Assembly: GCF_010993735.1 (NCBI RefSeq)
Contig: NZ_WQNI01000003.1
Span: 124,001-188,000, forward strand
DNA from: Chelativorans alearensis
GTDB lineage: Bacteria; Pseudomonadota; Alphaproteobacteria; Rhizobiales; Rhizobiaceae
Length of the DNA stretch: 64,000 bases
Direction of reading: 5' to 3'
In this document: in pieces, positions 7,545 through 15,986 of the stretch
Layout: the number at the start of each line of letters is the position of its first letter
Position numbering within the stretch: the stretch's first letter is position 1
Notes under the pieces: model-generated
Database searches by the model: none
Told to the model about the DNA's origin: nothing
Seen by the model: the letters and a program-made list of their open reading frames with translations, nothing else
Program-made: the position numbers and the translations under genes

Positions 7545-8621
7545 TTATTCGGCGGCCTGCGGCGCCACGTCGTGGAATTCGGCCCGGTAGGGCTTCGCCG
7601 TCGGCGGCAGCTCGCGCTTGATGAAGTAGTCCTCGTAGCGCAGCTGCCGCAGAAACGCCGGGAACATCTCGCGGTAGCCGTCGAGGATCGATGTGTTCGG
7701 CGCCGGCAGGTCGTGCTTGATCATTTCATGCAGCTTCGGCAGCGCGTGATAGGGCACCATGGGGAACATGTGGTGCTCCACGTGGTAGTTCATGTTCCAG
7801 TAGATGAAGCGGCTGACCGGGTTCATATGGACCGTGCGGCTGTTGAGCCGATGGTCGGTCACGTCCTCCGCGAGCCCGCCATGCTGCAGAAGCCCCGTCA
7901 TCACATGGTGCCAGGCGCCATAAAGGCGCGGACCGCCAATGAGGAGGAACGGCAGGATTGAGCCGGTATAGACCGCGACTGCGGCGGTGGCGGCGTAGAT
8001 CGCCACCCAGATACGGGCCACGAAGATCGCCTTCGGCTGCTCCTGTTCCGGAACGAAGGTCTTCTCCTCGGCGCTGATGATGCCGGCGGCGTTGCGCGCC
8101 ATGTCGATGACGGCGTGCCAAACGTCGAGAATGCCGAAGAAATTGAGCGCCAGGCGCAGAAGGTCAGGCGGCCGCATGGCGACGATCTCCGGATCGCGGC
8201 CGACGATGATGGTGTCGGTGTGGTGCCGTGCGTGGCTCCAGCGCCACGTCACCGGGTTGCGCATCATGGTGAAGGAGGCGATTTGGTAGACGGCGTCGTT
8301 CATCCAGCGCGTCTTGAACGCGGTGCCGTGGCCGCATTCGTGCCAGCGGGAATCGCCGGCCGAGCCGTAGAGCACGCCATAGGCGAGGAAGAGGGGGATC
8401 GACCAGAGGGACGGCCACAGCCATGCGGCCGCGCCGGCAAAGACCGCCATGCCGCCGAGCCAGATGATGGTATCGCGTATGGCCGGCCCGTCGCTGCGCT
8501 TCATCAGCGCCTTCATCTCCTTGCGGGAGATGTCCGTGTGATACCATTCGGCCGAAGCAAGGCCGGTCTCGACGGCGCGGCTGGCATTCGGCCCGATAAG
8601 GCTGTAATCGCGTTTGGCCAT
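7545..8621 (-). CDS. mocD: MocD-like membrane di-iron oxygenase (fatty-acid desaturase fold)
   Basis: A 358-residue membrane protein with the three histidine boxes of the AlkB/desaturase family: HECGH (in SRWHECGHGTAF), HARHH (in WSHARHHTDT) and HVEHH (in NYHVEHHMFP). It has several hydrophobic segments (for example LGGMAVFAGAAAWLWPSLWSIPLFLAYGVLYG). The start chosen at 8621 has GGAGGAGGT about 8 bases upstream; an upstream in-frame start adds a non-homologous stretch. In rhizopine degradation MocD with MocE and MocF removes the O-methyl group of 3-O-methyl-scyllo-inosamine. Here the next genes are inositol catabolic, so an O-methyl-inositol-type substrate is the best guess. Divergent from a LacI gene. 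Confidence 0.87.
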   Translation of the reverse strand: MAKRDYSLIGPNASRAVETGLASAEWYHTDISRKEMKALMKRSDGPAIRDTIIWLGGMAVFAGAAAWLWPSLWSIPLFLAYGVLYGSAGDSRWHECGHGTAFKTRWMNDAVYQIASFTMMRNPVTWRWSHARHHTDTIIVGRDPEIVAMRPPDLLRLALNFFGILDVWHAVIDMARNAAGIISAEEKTFVPEQEQPKAIFVARIWVAIYAATAAVAVYTGSILPFLLIGGPRLYGAWHHVMTGLLQHGGLAEDVTDHRLNSRTVHMNPVSRFIYWNMNYHVEHHMFPMVPYHALPKLHEMIKHDLPAPNTSILDGYREMFPAFLRQLRYEDYFIKRELPPTAKPYRAEFHDVAPQAAE

Positions 8622-8729
8622 CTCTCTGGCACCTCCTCCGATGGCCTTGATGCTACGCATAGGCTTGAGAGTCCTCAAGCGGCATGCAATTTTTTCTATC
8701 ATTTTCTATCAAATAATGATTAGATTTCC

Positions 8730-8745
8730 TGATAGATCCTTATCA
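8730..8745. promoter_or_regulatory. Operator TGATAGATCCTTATCA in the mocD/LacI divergent region
   Basis: This 16-base near-palindrome lies 14 bp before the LacI start and about 110 bp upstream of mocD. Its reverse complement recurs, with 14 of 16 matches, at 9846-9861 in front of the TIM-barrel gene. Half-site-like CTATCA words also occur at 8695-8712. The shared site suggests the LacI protein at 8759 controls both the moc operon and the following plus-strand operon. Confidence 0.6.
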
Positions 8746-8758
8746 AGGGGAGGTTTCG

Positions 8759-9790
8759 ATGGGGCGGCGTCCGACCATCGCCGATCTGGCAAGGAAGGCC
8801 GGCGTCAGCGTCGCCACCGTCGACCGGGTCCTGAACGGCCGCCACCGCGTCCGCGAGGAGACGGCGCGCCGTGTCTACGAGGCGGCGAGCGAGATCGGCT
8901 ATCACGCCGCCGCCCTTATCCACCAGCGCATCACCGCCGACCTGCCGAGGATGAACTTCGCCTTCCTTCTGCAAAAGGAGGCGCAACCTTTCTACCAGGC
9001 ATTCGGCAAGGCCCTGCAGGAGGCGGCCGAGGCGACGACCGGCGTGCGCGTCAACGCGCATATCGAGTATGTGAAAAACCAGACGCCGGCGGAGGTGGCG
9101 GAGCGGCTGGAGGCGCTCGGCCAGCGCGCTCAGGCGGTCGCCGCCACCAGTCTTGACCATCACACTGTGACGCAGGCCGTTGAGGCATTGAAGACCGAGG
9201 GCAAGCCCGTCTTCTCGCTGCTGTCGGATTTCGCCCAGGGCGTGCGCGAAAGCTATGTGGGCTTGAACAATCTCAAGGTCGGGCGCATGGCCGCCTGGCT
9301 CATCTCGCGCACCGCGCCGCGCCCCGGCAAGGTGGCGGTTTTCGTCGGCAGTCACCGCTGGCATGGGCACGAACTGCGTGAAACCGGCTTCCGCAGCTAC
9401 TTTCGTGAATACGCGCCGCAATTCGATATCCTGGAGACGCTGGTCAATCTGGAGACGCGGCAAGTCACCTACGAGGCGACGCTGAACCTTATGGACCGGT
9501 ACCCCGACATCGTCGGCTTCTACGTCGCCGGCGGCGGCATGGAAGGCGCCATCGCGGCGCTCCGCGACGAGCCGCCGGATCCGTTGCCCTCGGTCGTCGT
9601 CAACGAACTGACGCAGGATTCGGCCGCCGCCCTTCAGGATCACCAGATCGTCGCCGCCATCGCCACGCCGCTTCCCGCCCTTTGCCGTGCGCTGCTGGAC
9701 CACATGGCAAGCGCGGTGCGCGAAGGGCCGTCGGAGACCCCGGGCCAGCTTTTCCTGACGCCGGCGCTACATGTGCCGGAAAGCATATGA
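8759..9790 (+). CDS. LacI-family regulator of the moc/inositol-ether locus
   Basis: A 343-residue regulator: HTH at residues about 5-24 (TIADLARKAGVSVATVDRVLN), hinge, then a type 1 periplasmic-binding-like effector domain (QKEAQPFYQAFGKALQEAAE; VGFYVAGGGMEGAIAALRDE). It belongs to the DNA-binding branch whose effector domains resemble ribose/inositol-binding proteins. The ATG at 8759 follows GGGGAGG. The gene is divergent from mocD and precedes the TIM-barrel isomerase gene; copies of the same operator flank it, so it likely senses the imported substrate or an intermediate. Confidence 0.9.
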   Translation: MGRRPTIADLARKAGVSVATVDRVLNGRHRVREETARRVYEAASEIGYHAAALIHQRITADLPRMNFAFLLQKEAQPFYQAFGKALQEAAEATTGVRVNAHIEYVKNQTPAEVAERLEALGQRAQAVAATSLDHHTVTQAVEALKTEGKPVFSLLSDFAQGVRESYVGLNNLKVGRMAAWLISRTAPRPGKVAVFVGSHRWHGHELRETGFRSYFREYAPQFDILETLVNLETRQVTYEATLNLMDRYPDIVGFYVAGGGMEGAIAALRDEPPDPLPSVVVNELTQDSAAALQDHQIVAAIATPLPALCRALLDHMASAVREGPSETPGQLFLTPALHVPESI

Positions 9791-9845
9791 TCCCCACTGC
9801 CTCTGTCGCCCATTGCTGGGCGCATGATGCCTAATGAGATGTTGT

Positions 9846-9861
9846 AGATAAGAATCTATCA
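9846..9861. promoter_or_regulatory. Second copy of the LacI operator before the TIM-barrel gene
   Basis: AGATAAGAATCTATCA here is the reverse complement of the site at 8730-8745 with two mismatches. It lies about 110 bp before the gene at 9970 in a 179-bp AT-richer gap, where a promoter would be expected. The remainder of the gap shows nothing else recognisable. Confidence 0.55.
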
Positions 9862-9969
9862 TAAATGATGGATTTTCCCGCAGGATTGCGTTGACCGCCT
9901 GTGGGCGGCTATTCATCCTCTTGCTCCAAGGCGGCCGCCTTCCCTTCGGCCCGCCAAGGAGGACCGATC

Positions 9970-10803
9970 ATGACGGCAGAAAGCCCCGCTTTCGCGCTCA
10001 ACCACATGTGCGCACCTGGCCTTTCCATTTCCGACTTCTTCGATCTGGCGAGGGCAATCGGTGCGGTGGGCGTCGAAATCCGCAACGATATCGACGGCAA
10101 TGCCATTGCCGACGGCACGGAGCCGGCGGCGATTGCCGAGGCCGCCGCCGCCCGTGGCCTGCGCGTCATCTCCATCAATGCGCTGCAGCGCTTCAACGCC
10201 TGGGATGATGCGCGCGAGGAAGAGGCCCGCGCGCTCGTCGCTTATGCGAAGGCATGCGGGGCCGAGGCCCTGGTGCTGGTGCCCGCCAATGACGGCACGG
10301 GCCGGGCAAACGGCGAGCGTCAGGCAAACCTGCGCATCGCGTTGAAGGCGCTGCGGCCGATCCTCGCCGAAGCCGGGATCGTCGGCCTGGTGGAGCCGCT
10401 CGGCTTCGAAACCTCCTCCTTGCGCTACAAGTCCGAGGCGGTGCAGGCGATCGAGGCGCTTGGCGCCAGCGGCACCTTCCGTATTGTCCATGATACGTTC
10501 CATCACCATTTGGCGGGCGAGACGGCGCTTTTTGCGGCCCATACCGGCCTCGTGCACATCTCCGGTGTCACCGACGGCGCCATCGCCACGGCGCAGATGC
10601 GCGATGGTCACCGCGTCCTCGTCGACGAGCATGACCGGCTCGACAATACCGGCCAGATCGCGAGGCTTCTCTCAGCCGGGTATGATGGGCCGCTGTCCTT
10701 CGAGCCCTTTTCGGAGGCTGTGCACGGGCTGCCCGACCTTGGCGCCGCGCTTGCCCGCAGCATGGCCCATGTCTCGGCGCATTCGCGCCGCCAGGCGGCA
10801 TGA
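9970..10803 (+). CDS. TIM-barrel sugar isomerase/epimerase (IolI/MocC-like AP endonuclease-2 family)
   Basis: A 277-residue xylose-isomerase-like TIM barrel. The ATG at 9970 (MTAESPAFALNHM) follows AAGGAGGA and was preferred to a GTG 69 bp upstream. Recognisable elements: the GAVGVEIRNDID strand, LVLVPANDG, GLVEPLGFETSS (metal-binding Glu), IVHDTFHHHLAG (Asp/His ligands), LVHISGVTD and PLSFEPFSE at the end. Such enzymes act in inositol catabolism as inosose isomerases (IolI) or in rhizopine use (MocC). It is the first gene of the plus-strand transporter run; its exact substrate is unknown. Confidence 0.85.
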   Translation: MTAESPAFALNHMCAPGLSISDFFDLARAIGAVGVEIRNDIDGNAIADGTEPAAIAEAAAARGLRVISINALQRFNAWDDAREEEARALVAYAKACGAEALVLVPANDGTGRANGERQANLRIALKALRPILAEAGIVGLVEPLGFETSSLRYKSEAVQAIEALGASGTFRIVHDTFHHHLAGETALFAAHTGLVHISGVTDGAIATAQMRDGHRVLVDEHDRLDNTGQIARLLSAGYDGPLSFEPFSEAVHGLPDLGAALARSMAHVSAHSRRQAA

Positions 10804-10843
10804 AACGAACGAGGAGACCGAATACGCCTTGACGTGGCGGCAG

Positions 10844-10901
10844 AAAATGGAATAAATATTTTATATCGAGAAAAGAACGGTGGCGATGTTCCATTTTTTC
10901 C
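10844..10901. promoter_or_regulatory. IolR-like boxes upstream of the inositol-type binding protein
   Basis: AAAATGGAATAAATATTTTAT at 10844-10864 (read as GGAA-N6-TTTT) and, on the other strand, AAAATGGAACAT at 10886-10897. The same AAAATGGAAY word occurs twice before iolC (16804, 16835), and a full GGAA-N6-TTCC palindrome stands before iolR (15930). The 231-bp gap upstream of 11035 is long enough for a regulated promoter. Assignment to the RpiR protein at 15987 is inference. Confidence 0.5.
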
Positions 10902-11034
10902 GGGAGGGAGGAGGCGCGGAATGCCCCGCGTTCCCGGTTGAAGCCACCGGAAATGATCGCAAGGATTCCCGCTAAGGGGATTTCCGGCCAAAAAGGGGTG
11001 CTACCGGACACCCATCGTGTGGAGGAGCAATCTG

Positions 11035-11979
11035 ATGAAAAAGCTTTTGCTGGGCGTTGCCGTTTCAGCGCTGATGACGACGTCGGCCTTTGCCGAAACG
11101 ATCGGTGTCACCATGGCGCTGTTCGACGACAACTTCCTCACCGTGCTGCGCAACGGCATGCAGGACTACGCCGACGAGCTCGGTGATGTGGAATTGCAGG
11201 TCGAGGACGCGCAGAACGACGTGGGCAAGCAGCTCAACCAGATCCAGAACTTCATCGCCTCCGGCGTCGACGCGGTGATCGTCAACCCGGTCGACACCGA
11301 CGCCACGGTCGCCATGACCAAGGCGGCGGCCGATGCCGGCGTGGTGCTGGTCTACGTCAACCGCGAGCCGGTGAATGTCGACGATCTGCCAGAGAACCAG
11401 GCCTTCGTGGCCTCCGACGAGCGCGAGTCCGGCACCCTGGAGACGCAGGAGATCTGCCGCCTCCTTAAGGAGCAGGGCAAGGGCGACGGCGCCAAGATCG
11501 TCGTCATGATGGGCGAATTGTCCAATCAGGCCGCCCGCCAGCGCACCCAGGACGTCCACGATGTCATCGCCACGGAGGAGTGTTCCTTCATGGAGATCGT
11601 CGAGGAGCAGACGGCCAATTGGCAGCGCACGGAAGCTGCCGACCTTATGACCAACTGGCTGTCGGCCGGGCTCGAGTTCGACGCCCTCGTCTCCAACAAT
11701 GACGAGATGGCCATCGGCGCCATCCAGGCCATGAAGACGGCCGGCATTTCCATGGACGAGATGCTGGTCGGCGGCGTCGATGCCACCCAGGACGCGCTGG
11801 CCGCCATGGCCGCCGGCGATCTCGATGTGACCGTGTTCCAGGACGCGGCGGGCCAGGGCAAGGGCGCGGTCGACACGGCGCTGAAGCTTGTGCGCGGTGA
11901 AGAGGTCGACCAGAAGGTGTATATTCCCTTCCAGCTCGTCACGCCCGAGAACATGGAAAAGTTCACGAGCATGAACTGA
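11035..11979 (+). CDS. Inositol/ribose-type periplasmic binding protein of ABC importer
   Basis: A 314-residue type 1 (ribose-cluster) binding protein. The ATG at 11035 lies 7 bases after GGAGGAG; the signal peptide MKKLLLGVAVSALMTTSAFA is textbook. The mature protein starts ETIGVTMALFDDNFLTVLRNGM; QIQNFIASGVDAVIVNPVDTDA, VYVNREP and SNNDEMAIGAIQAMK are typical of IbpA/MocB-like myo-inositol or rhizopine binders. With the next two genes (permease, ATPase) it forms a complete high-affinity importer. Context argues for an inositol or O-methyl/amino-inositol. Confidence 0.92.
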   Translation: MKKLLLGVAVSALMTTSAFAETIGVTMALFDDNFLTVLRNGMQDYADELGDVELQVEDAQNDVGKQLNQIQNFIASGVDAVIVNPVDTDATVAMTKAAADAGVVLVYVNREPVNVDDLPENQAFVASDERESGTLETQEICRLLKEQGKGDGAKIVVMMGELSNQAARQRTQDVHDVIATEECSFMEIVEEQTANWQRTEAADLMTNWLSAGLEFDALVSNNDEMAIGAIQAMKTAGISMDEMLVGGVDATQDALAAMAAGDLDVTVFQDAAGQGKGAVDTALKLVRGEEVDQKVYIPFQLVTPENMEKFTSMN

Positions 11980-12079
11980 CACACATGGGCTTGAGCCGTC
12001 GGGCGGGCCTGACCCCGCCCGACGACCAGACGGCGGCCGGCATAAGGCCGGTACGCCCGCCAAGGGAGGTATGGCCGTC

Positions 12080-13123
12080 ATGGCGGAAAGAACGGTGACA
12101 AATCAGGCGGAACCGGTTGCCGCGGTGGCGACCGTCGAAGGCGGAAAGCGGCAGCGCTCTCATGAGCTGAATGCGCTCATCGGGCTTGTCGGCATCGCGC
12201 TCATCTTCGAGATTCTCGGCTGGATCTTCCAGGGGCAGAGCTTCCTGTTCAACACCCAGCGTCTCAGCATCATCATTCTCCAGGTCGCGGTGGTGGGCAT
12301 TATCGCCATCGGGGTGACGCAGGTGATCATAACCGGCGGCATCGACCTTTCATCGGGCTCCATCGTCGGCCTGACGGCCATGGTCGCCATGAGTTTTGCC
12401 CAGGTCGGCACCTATCCGCGCGCCGTCTATCCCAACCTGACGGACCTGCCGGTCGTCATTCCCGTGCTTATCGGCTTAAGTGTCGGGCTAGCGGCGGGGT
12501 TCATCAACGGCGCGTTGATCGCCTATACGCGGATCCCGCCCTTCATCGCCACACTCGGCATGATGGTCACCGCGCGCGGCGCCGCCAAGTGGTACACGCG
12601 GGGCCAGCCGGTCTCCTTCCCCACCGACAGCTTCGCCGCCATCGGCCAGGGTATGACGCCGGTCATCATTTTCCTGGCGATTGCCGCGCTCTTCCACGTG
12701 GCGCTGAAATACACCGTCTACGGCAAGCATACCTATGCCATCGGCTCCAACGAGAGCGCGGCAAGGGTTTCCGGCATCAGCGTGGAGCGGCACCTGATCC
12801 TGGTCTATTCCATCGCGGGCGTTCTGGCCGCGCTCGCCGGCATCGTGATCGCTTCCCGCGGCCTCACGGCACAGGCCGGCATGGGCGTCATGTACGAATT
12901 GCAGGCGATTGCCATGGCCGTCATCGGTGGCGTCTCGCTCTCGGGCGGCCGCGGTTCGATCGTCGGCACGGTCATCGGCGCGGCAATCTTCGGCGTCATC
13001 ATCTCCGGCTTCACCTTCCTGAGGCTGAGCGCCTACTACCAGGAGATGATCATGGGCGCGATCATCGTCGCCGCCGTGGTGGCCGACGTGTACCGCCAGA
13101 GATACCGCACCAGTGCGCGCTAG
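12080..13123 (+). CDS. ABC transporter permease, RbsC/IatP type
   Basis: A 347-residue inner-membrane permease with about nine to ten hydrophobic helices and the family signatures VIITGGIDLSSGSIVGLTA, FINGALIAYTRIPPFIATLG, YAIGSNESAARVSGI and VIGGVSLSGGRGSIVG. Start at 12080 is preferred to the ATG at 12071 because the latter abuts the AGGGAGGT ribosome site, while 12080 has normal spacing. It pairs with the binding protein before it and the ATPase after it; the ATPase is a single-cassette protein, so the permease probably works as a homodimer. Confidence 0.92.
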   Translation: MAERTVTNQAEPVAAVATVEGGKRQRSHELNALIGLVGIALIFEILGWIFQGQSFLFNTQRLSIIILQVAVVGIIAIGVTQVIITGGIDLSSGSIVGLTAMVAMSFAQVGTYPRAVYPNLTDLPVVIPVLIGLSVGLAAGFINGALIAYTRIPPFIATLGMMVTARGAAKWYTRGQPVSFPTDSFAAIGQGMTPVIIFLAIAALFHVALKYTVYGKHTYAIGSNESAARVSGISVERHLILVYSIAGVLAALAGIVIASRGLTAQAGMGVMYELQAIAMAVIGGVSLSGGRGSIVGTVIGAAIFGVIISGFTFLRLSAYYQEMIMGAIIVAAVVADVYRQRYRTSAR

Positions 13124-13124
13124 G

Positions 13125-13169
13125 GCATGATCCCGAAAAGTGGATGCCGGTTTTCGGAAAAGATCATGC
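13125..13169. repeat. Rhizobial intergenic palindrome (GCATGATCCCGAAAAG element)
   Basis: Immediately after the permease stop, GCATGATCCCGAAAAG (13125-13140) is mirrored by TTTTCGGAAAAGATCATGC (13151-13169) around a TGGATGCCGG centre. This is a widespread short palindromic repeat of Rhizobiales. A partial ATCATG copy follows at 13188. It separates permease and ATPase genes inside an apparent operon and could modulate their relative expression through mRNA structure. Confidence 0.7.
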
Positions 13170-13235
13170 TCAAACAAAGAGATAGATCATGATGCCGATT
13201 CAACGAAAGGCACCGGATCTAGGCAGGAGGATAAA

Positions 13236-14015
13236 ATGGCGAGTGACGGCATTGTCCTGAAGACCGAAGGTCTGACCAAATATTACGGCGGCGTGCACGC
13301 GCTCGAGGATGCCGACTTCACCCTCCAGGAGGGCGAGCACGTGGCCATCGTCGGCGACAATGGCGCCGGCAAGTCCACCTTCGTGCGCCAGATCACCGGC
13401 GTCGAGCAGCCGACGGCGGGCAAGATCTTCTTCGACGGCAAGGAGGTGACCTTCGGCAGCCCCATCGACGCCCGCGACGTCGGCATCGAGGCGGTGTTCC
13501 AGAACCTGGCGCTCGCAGATGATCTCGACGTGCCGTCCAACATCTTCCTTGGCCGCGAGGAGACCTATTTCAACCTCGGGCCCTTCAGCTTCCTGAACGA
13601 AAAGAAGATGTACAAAAGATCGATGGAGGCGCTGGAGCGGACGGGCGTGAAGATCCCCAACCTGCGCAACAACATCGCCAACATGTCGGGTGGCCAGCGC
13701 CAGTGCGTTGCCATCTCGCGCGCCGCCAGCTTCGCCTCCAAGCTCATCATCATGGACGAGCCGACGGCCGCACTCGGCGTGCAGGAGACGACACAGGTAG
13801 AGAACATCATCCGCGGCCTGAAGAAACAGGGCATCCCGTTGATCCTCGTCAGCCACAATCTGCGTCAGGTCTTCAACCTGGTCGACAAGATCTGGGTCTT
13901 CCGCCGCGGCAAGATCGCCGGCATGCTGGAGGCCGACAAGACCGACGGCAACGAGGTCGTCTCGCTGATCACCGGCGTGAAGACCGGCGTGCACGAGAAC
14001 GCCAGCTATATCTGA
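13236..14015 (+). CDS. ABC transporter ATP-binding protein, IatA type (single cassette)
   Basis: A 259-residue ATPase: Walker A GDNGAGKST near residue 38, Q-loop FQNLALADDLDV, signature MSGGQRQ, Walker B LIIMDEPTAALG, switch LVSHNLRQVF. The ATG at 13236 follows GGCAGGAGG. It has only one nucleotide-binding cassette, unlike the duplicated RbsA/XylG type, matching the short IatA/FrcA-type proteins. Energises the inositol-type importer with the two preceding genes. Confidence 0.93.
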   Translation: MASDGIVLKTEGLTKYYGGVHALEDADFTLQEGEHVAIVGDNGAGKSTFVRQITGVEQPTAGKIFFDGKEVTFGSPIDARDVGIEAVFQNLALADDLDVPSNIFLGREETYFNLGPFSFLNEKKMYKRSMEALERTGVKIPNLRNNIANMSGGQRQCVAISRAASFASKLIIMDEPTAALGVQETTQVENIIRGLKKQGIPLILVSHNLRQVFNLVDKIWVFRRGKIAGMLEADKTDGNEVVSLITGVKTGVHENASYI

Positions 14016-14079
14016 CTTTCGCTCCCCCCGTCGGCGCAGGCCGGCGGGCAGGGGCAAGCGCAATCGTTCCGGACCGGCC

Positions 14080-14859
14080 ATGCAGAACAAAGATACACGC
14101 GCCGTCATCGTCGGTGGCACACAAGGGCTCGGCTTCGCCATTGCCCGGCAACTTCTGGAAGAGGGATGCCAGCGGCTCGTTCTGTCCGGGCGCGATCGCG
14201 AAAAGGGCCGGGCCGCGGCGGCGGAGCTTGCAGCCCTTGGCTGTGAGGCGCATTTCGTGGCCGCCGACCTTGGCAATATCGAGGATTGCCACGCGGTAAT
14301 CGCCGAGGCAGGCCGGCTGATCGGGCCGCCTAATGCCCTTGTGAACGCCGCCGCCAGTTGCGACCGGGGCTCGCTGCTCGACACCACGCCCGAGGTCTGG
14401 ACAAAACTCATGGACGTCAACGCGCGGGGTCCCTTCTTCACCATGCAGGCTTTCGTCAGGCAGGCGTTAGAGCATCGTCTGCCGGCCTCCATCGTCAATA
14501 TTGTGTCTATGGTCATCCATTGTGGGCAGTCCTATCTGGCGCCCTATTCCGCCTCCAAGGCGGCGCTCGCCAACATCACCAGGAACACCGCCCAGGCACA
14601 CCGCCGCGACCGCATCCGCTGCAACGCGATCGCCTGCGGCTGGATGGACACGCCCGGCGAGGACGCCACCCAGAAACGGTTTCACGGAGCCTCGGACGAC
14701 TGGCTGACCGAGGCCGAGGCCAAACAGCCCTTCGGCCAGCTCGTCAAGCCGGCCGAGGTCGCGCCGCTTGCGAGCTATCTTCTGTCGCCGCGGTCGGGTG
14801 TCATGACGGGGGCCATCATCGACTGCGACCAGAACGTGGCCGGGGCCTATCCCGAGTAG
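14080..14859 (+). CDS. Short-chain dehydrogenase/reductase in the inositol locus
   Basis: A 259-residue classical SDR: cofactor-binding GGTQGLGFAIA near residue 10, NAAASCD, and a YxxxK catalytic pair in LAPYSASKAAL with the preceding serine in IVNIVSMV. The end (GVMTGAIIDCDQNVAGAYPE) is typical for sugar-oxidising SDRs. It lies between the importer and iolG. An oxidoreductase acting on inositol, inosose or an inosamine is likely by context, but the sequence does not define the substrate. Only a weak ribosome site precedes the ATG. Confidence 0.87.
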   Translation: MQNKDTRAVIVGGTQGLGFAIARQLLEEGCQRLVLSGRDREKGRAAAAELAALGCEAHFVAADLGNIEDCHAVIAEAGRLIGPPNALVNAAASCDRGSLLDTTPEVWTKLMDVNARGPFFTMQAFVRQALEHRLPASIVNIVSMVIHCGQSYLAPYSASKAALANITRNTAQAHRRDRIRCNAIACGWMDTPGEDATQKRFHGASDDWLTEAEAKQPFGQLVKPAEVAPLASYLLSPRSGVMTGAIIDCDQNVAGAYPE

Positions 14860-14911
14860 CCCGTTGCGGAACCGAAAACAGCAACCTTCCAAACAGCGAA
14901 AGACAACGGAA

Positions 14912-15916
14912 ATGACAGTGAAATTCGGTCTTCTCGGCGCCGGGCGCATCGGCAAGGTCCACGCCCGCGCCATCTCCGGCAATGCGGATGCACAACTTGT
15001 GGCGGTGGCCGACGCCTTTGCCGAGGCGGCCAACGCCGTAGCCGGCGCCTATGGCTGCGCGGTGCGCACGGTGGAGGAGGTCGAGGCGGCTTCCGATGTC
15101 GACGCGGTGGTGATCTGCACGCCCACCGACACCCACGCCGACCTGATCGAGCGCTTCGCGCGCGCCGGCAAGGCGGTCTTTTGCGAAAAGCCCATCGACC
15201 TCGATCTTGGCCGCGTGAAGGCCTGCCTGAAAGTGGTGGAGGAGACCGGCACCACCCTCATGGTCGGCTTTAACCGCCGCTTCGACCCGCATTTTTCAGC
15301 CGTGCGCGCGGCGATCGACGAGGGCAGGATCGGCAAGGTCGAGATGGTGCAGATCACATCGCGCGACCCCGGCCCGCCGCCGGCCACATATATCCGTTCC
15401 TCGGGCGGCATCCTGCGCGACATGACGATCCACGATTTCGACATGGCGCGGTTCCTCCTGGGCGAGGAGCCGGAGACGGTCTTCGCCGTCGGCTCCGTTC
15501 TGGTCGACCCGGAGATCGGTGAACTGGGCGACCATGACAGCGTGTCGGTGGTGCTCACCACGGCGTCGGGCCGGCAATGCTCCATCTCCAACTCGCGCCG
15601 TGCAACCTACGGCTACGACCAGCGCATCGAGGTGCTGGGTGAAAAAGGCGCGGTCTCGGCGGAGAACCAACGACCGGTGTCGATAGAGATCGCCACGGGC
15701 GAAGGCTTCACGAGGCCGCCGCTGCACGACTTCTTCATGACCCGCTATACCGAGGCCTATGCGGCCGAGATGGCGGCGTTCATCGATGCGATAGGGGGCG
15801 GTCGGGCGGCATCTCCCTCGGGCGAAGACGGGTTGAAGGCGCTGGCGCTGGCCGACGCGGCCTACCGCTCGCTGAAGGAGGGACGGAGCGTGAAGGTTTC
15901 GGAGGTTCTGGGGTAG
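14912..15916 (+). CDS. iolG: Inositol 2-dehydrogenase, Gfo/Idh/MocA family
   Basis: A 334-residue NAD-dependent dehydrogenase. Start at 14912 gives MTVKFGLLGAGRIGKVHARAI, the N-terminal Rossmann motif of IolG proteins. FCEKPIDLDL contains the family EKP lysine; GGILRDMTIHDFDMARFLLG contains the catalytic Asp and His. It oxidises myo-inositol (or a related inositol) to 2-keto-myo-inositol, the entry reaction of the pathway whose later steps are encoded at 17-22.8 kb. MocA of rhizopine use belongs to the same family, so an inosamine substrate cannot be excluded. Confidence 0.92.
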   Translation: MTVKFGLLGAGRIGKVHARAISGNADAQLVAVADAFAEAANAVAGAYGCAVRTVEEVEAASDVDAVVICTPTDTHADLIERFARAGKAVFCEKPIDLDLGRVKACLKVVEETGTTLMVGFNRRFDPHFSAVRAAIDEGRIGKVEMVQITSRDPGPPPATYIRSSGGILRDMTIHDFDMARFLLGEEPETVFAVGSVLVDPEIGELGDHDSVSVVLTTASGRQCSISNSRRATYGYDQRIEVLGEKGAVSAENQRPVSIEIATGEGFTRPPLHDFFMTRYTEAYAAEMAAFIDAIGGGRAASPSGEDGLKALALADAAYRSLKEGRSVKVSEVLG

Positions 15917-15928
15917 CGTTGCCAAGAG

Positions 15929-15944
15929 TGGAATTTTTATTCCA
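15929..15944. promoter_or_regulatory. IolR palindrome TGGAATTTTTATTCCA
   Basis: A palindrome containing GGAA-N6-TTCC, the form I recall for the binding site of RpiR-type IolR in rhizobia. It sits 43 bp before the iolR start and just after iolG, so autoregulation is expected. The core recurs in degenerate form before iolC and before the binding-protein gene. Confidence 0.65.
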
Positions 15945-15986
15945 AGCGCGATAGCGTTGGGAGAATAGTCTCTAGGGCGGAAAGAC

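Noticed and set aside
5183-7590. Long plus-strand frames opposite the PanB-like, mocF and mocE genes
   Set aside because: Composition-driven antisense frames; the minus-strand proteins have full motifs and tight operon spacing.
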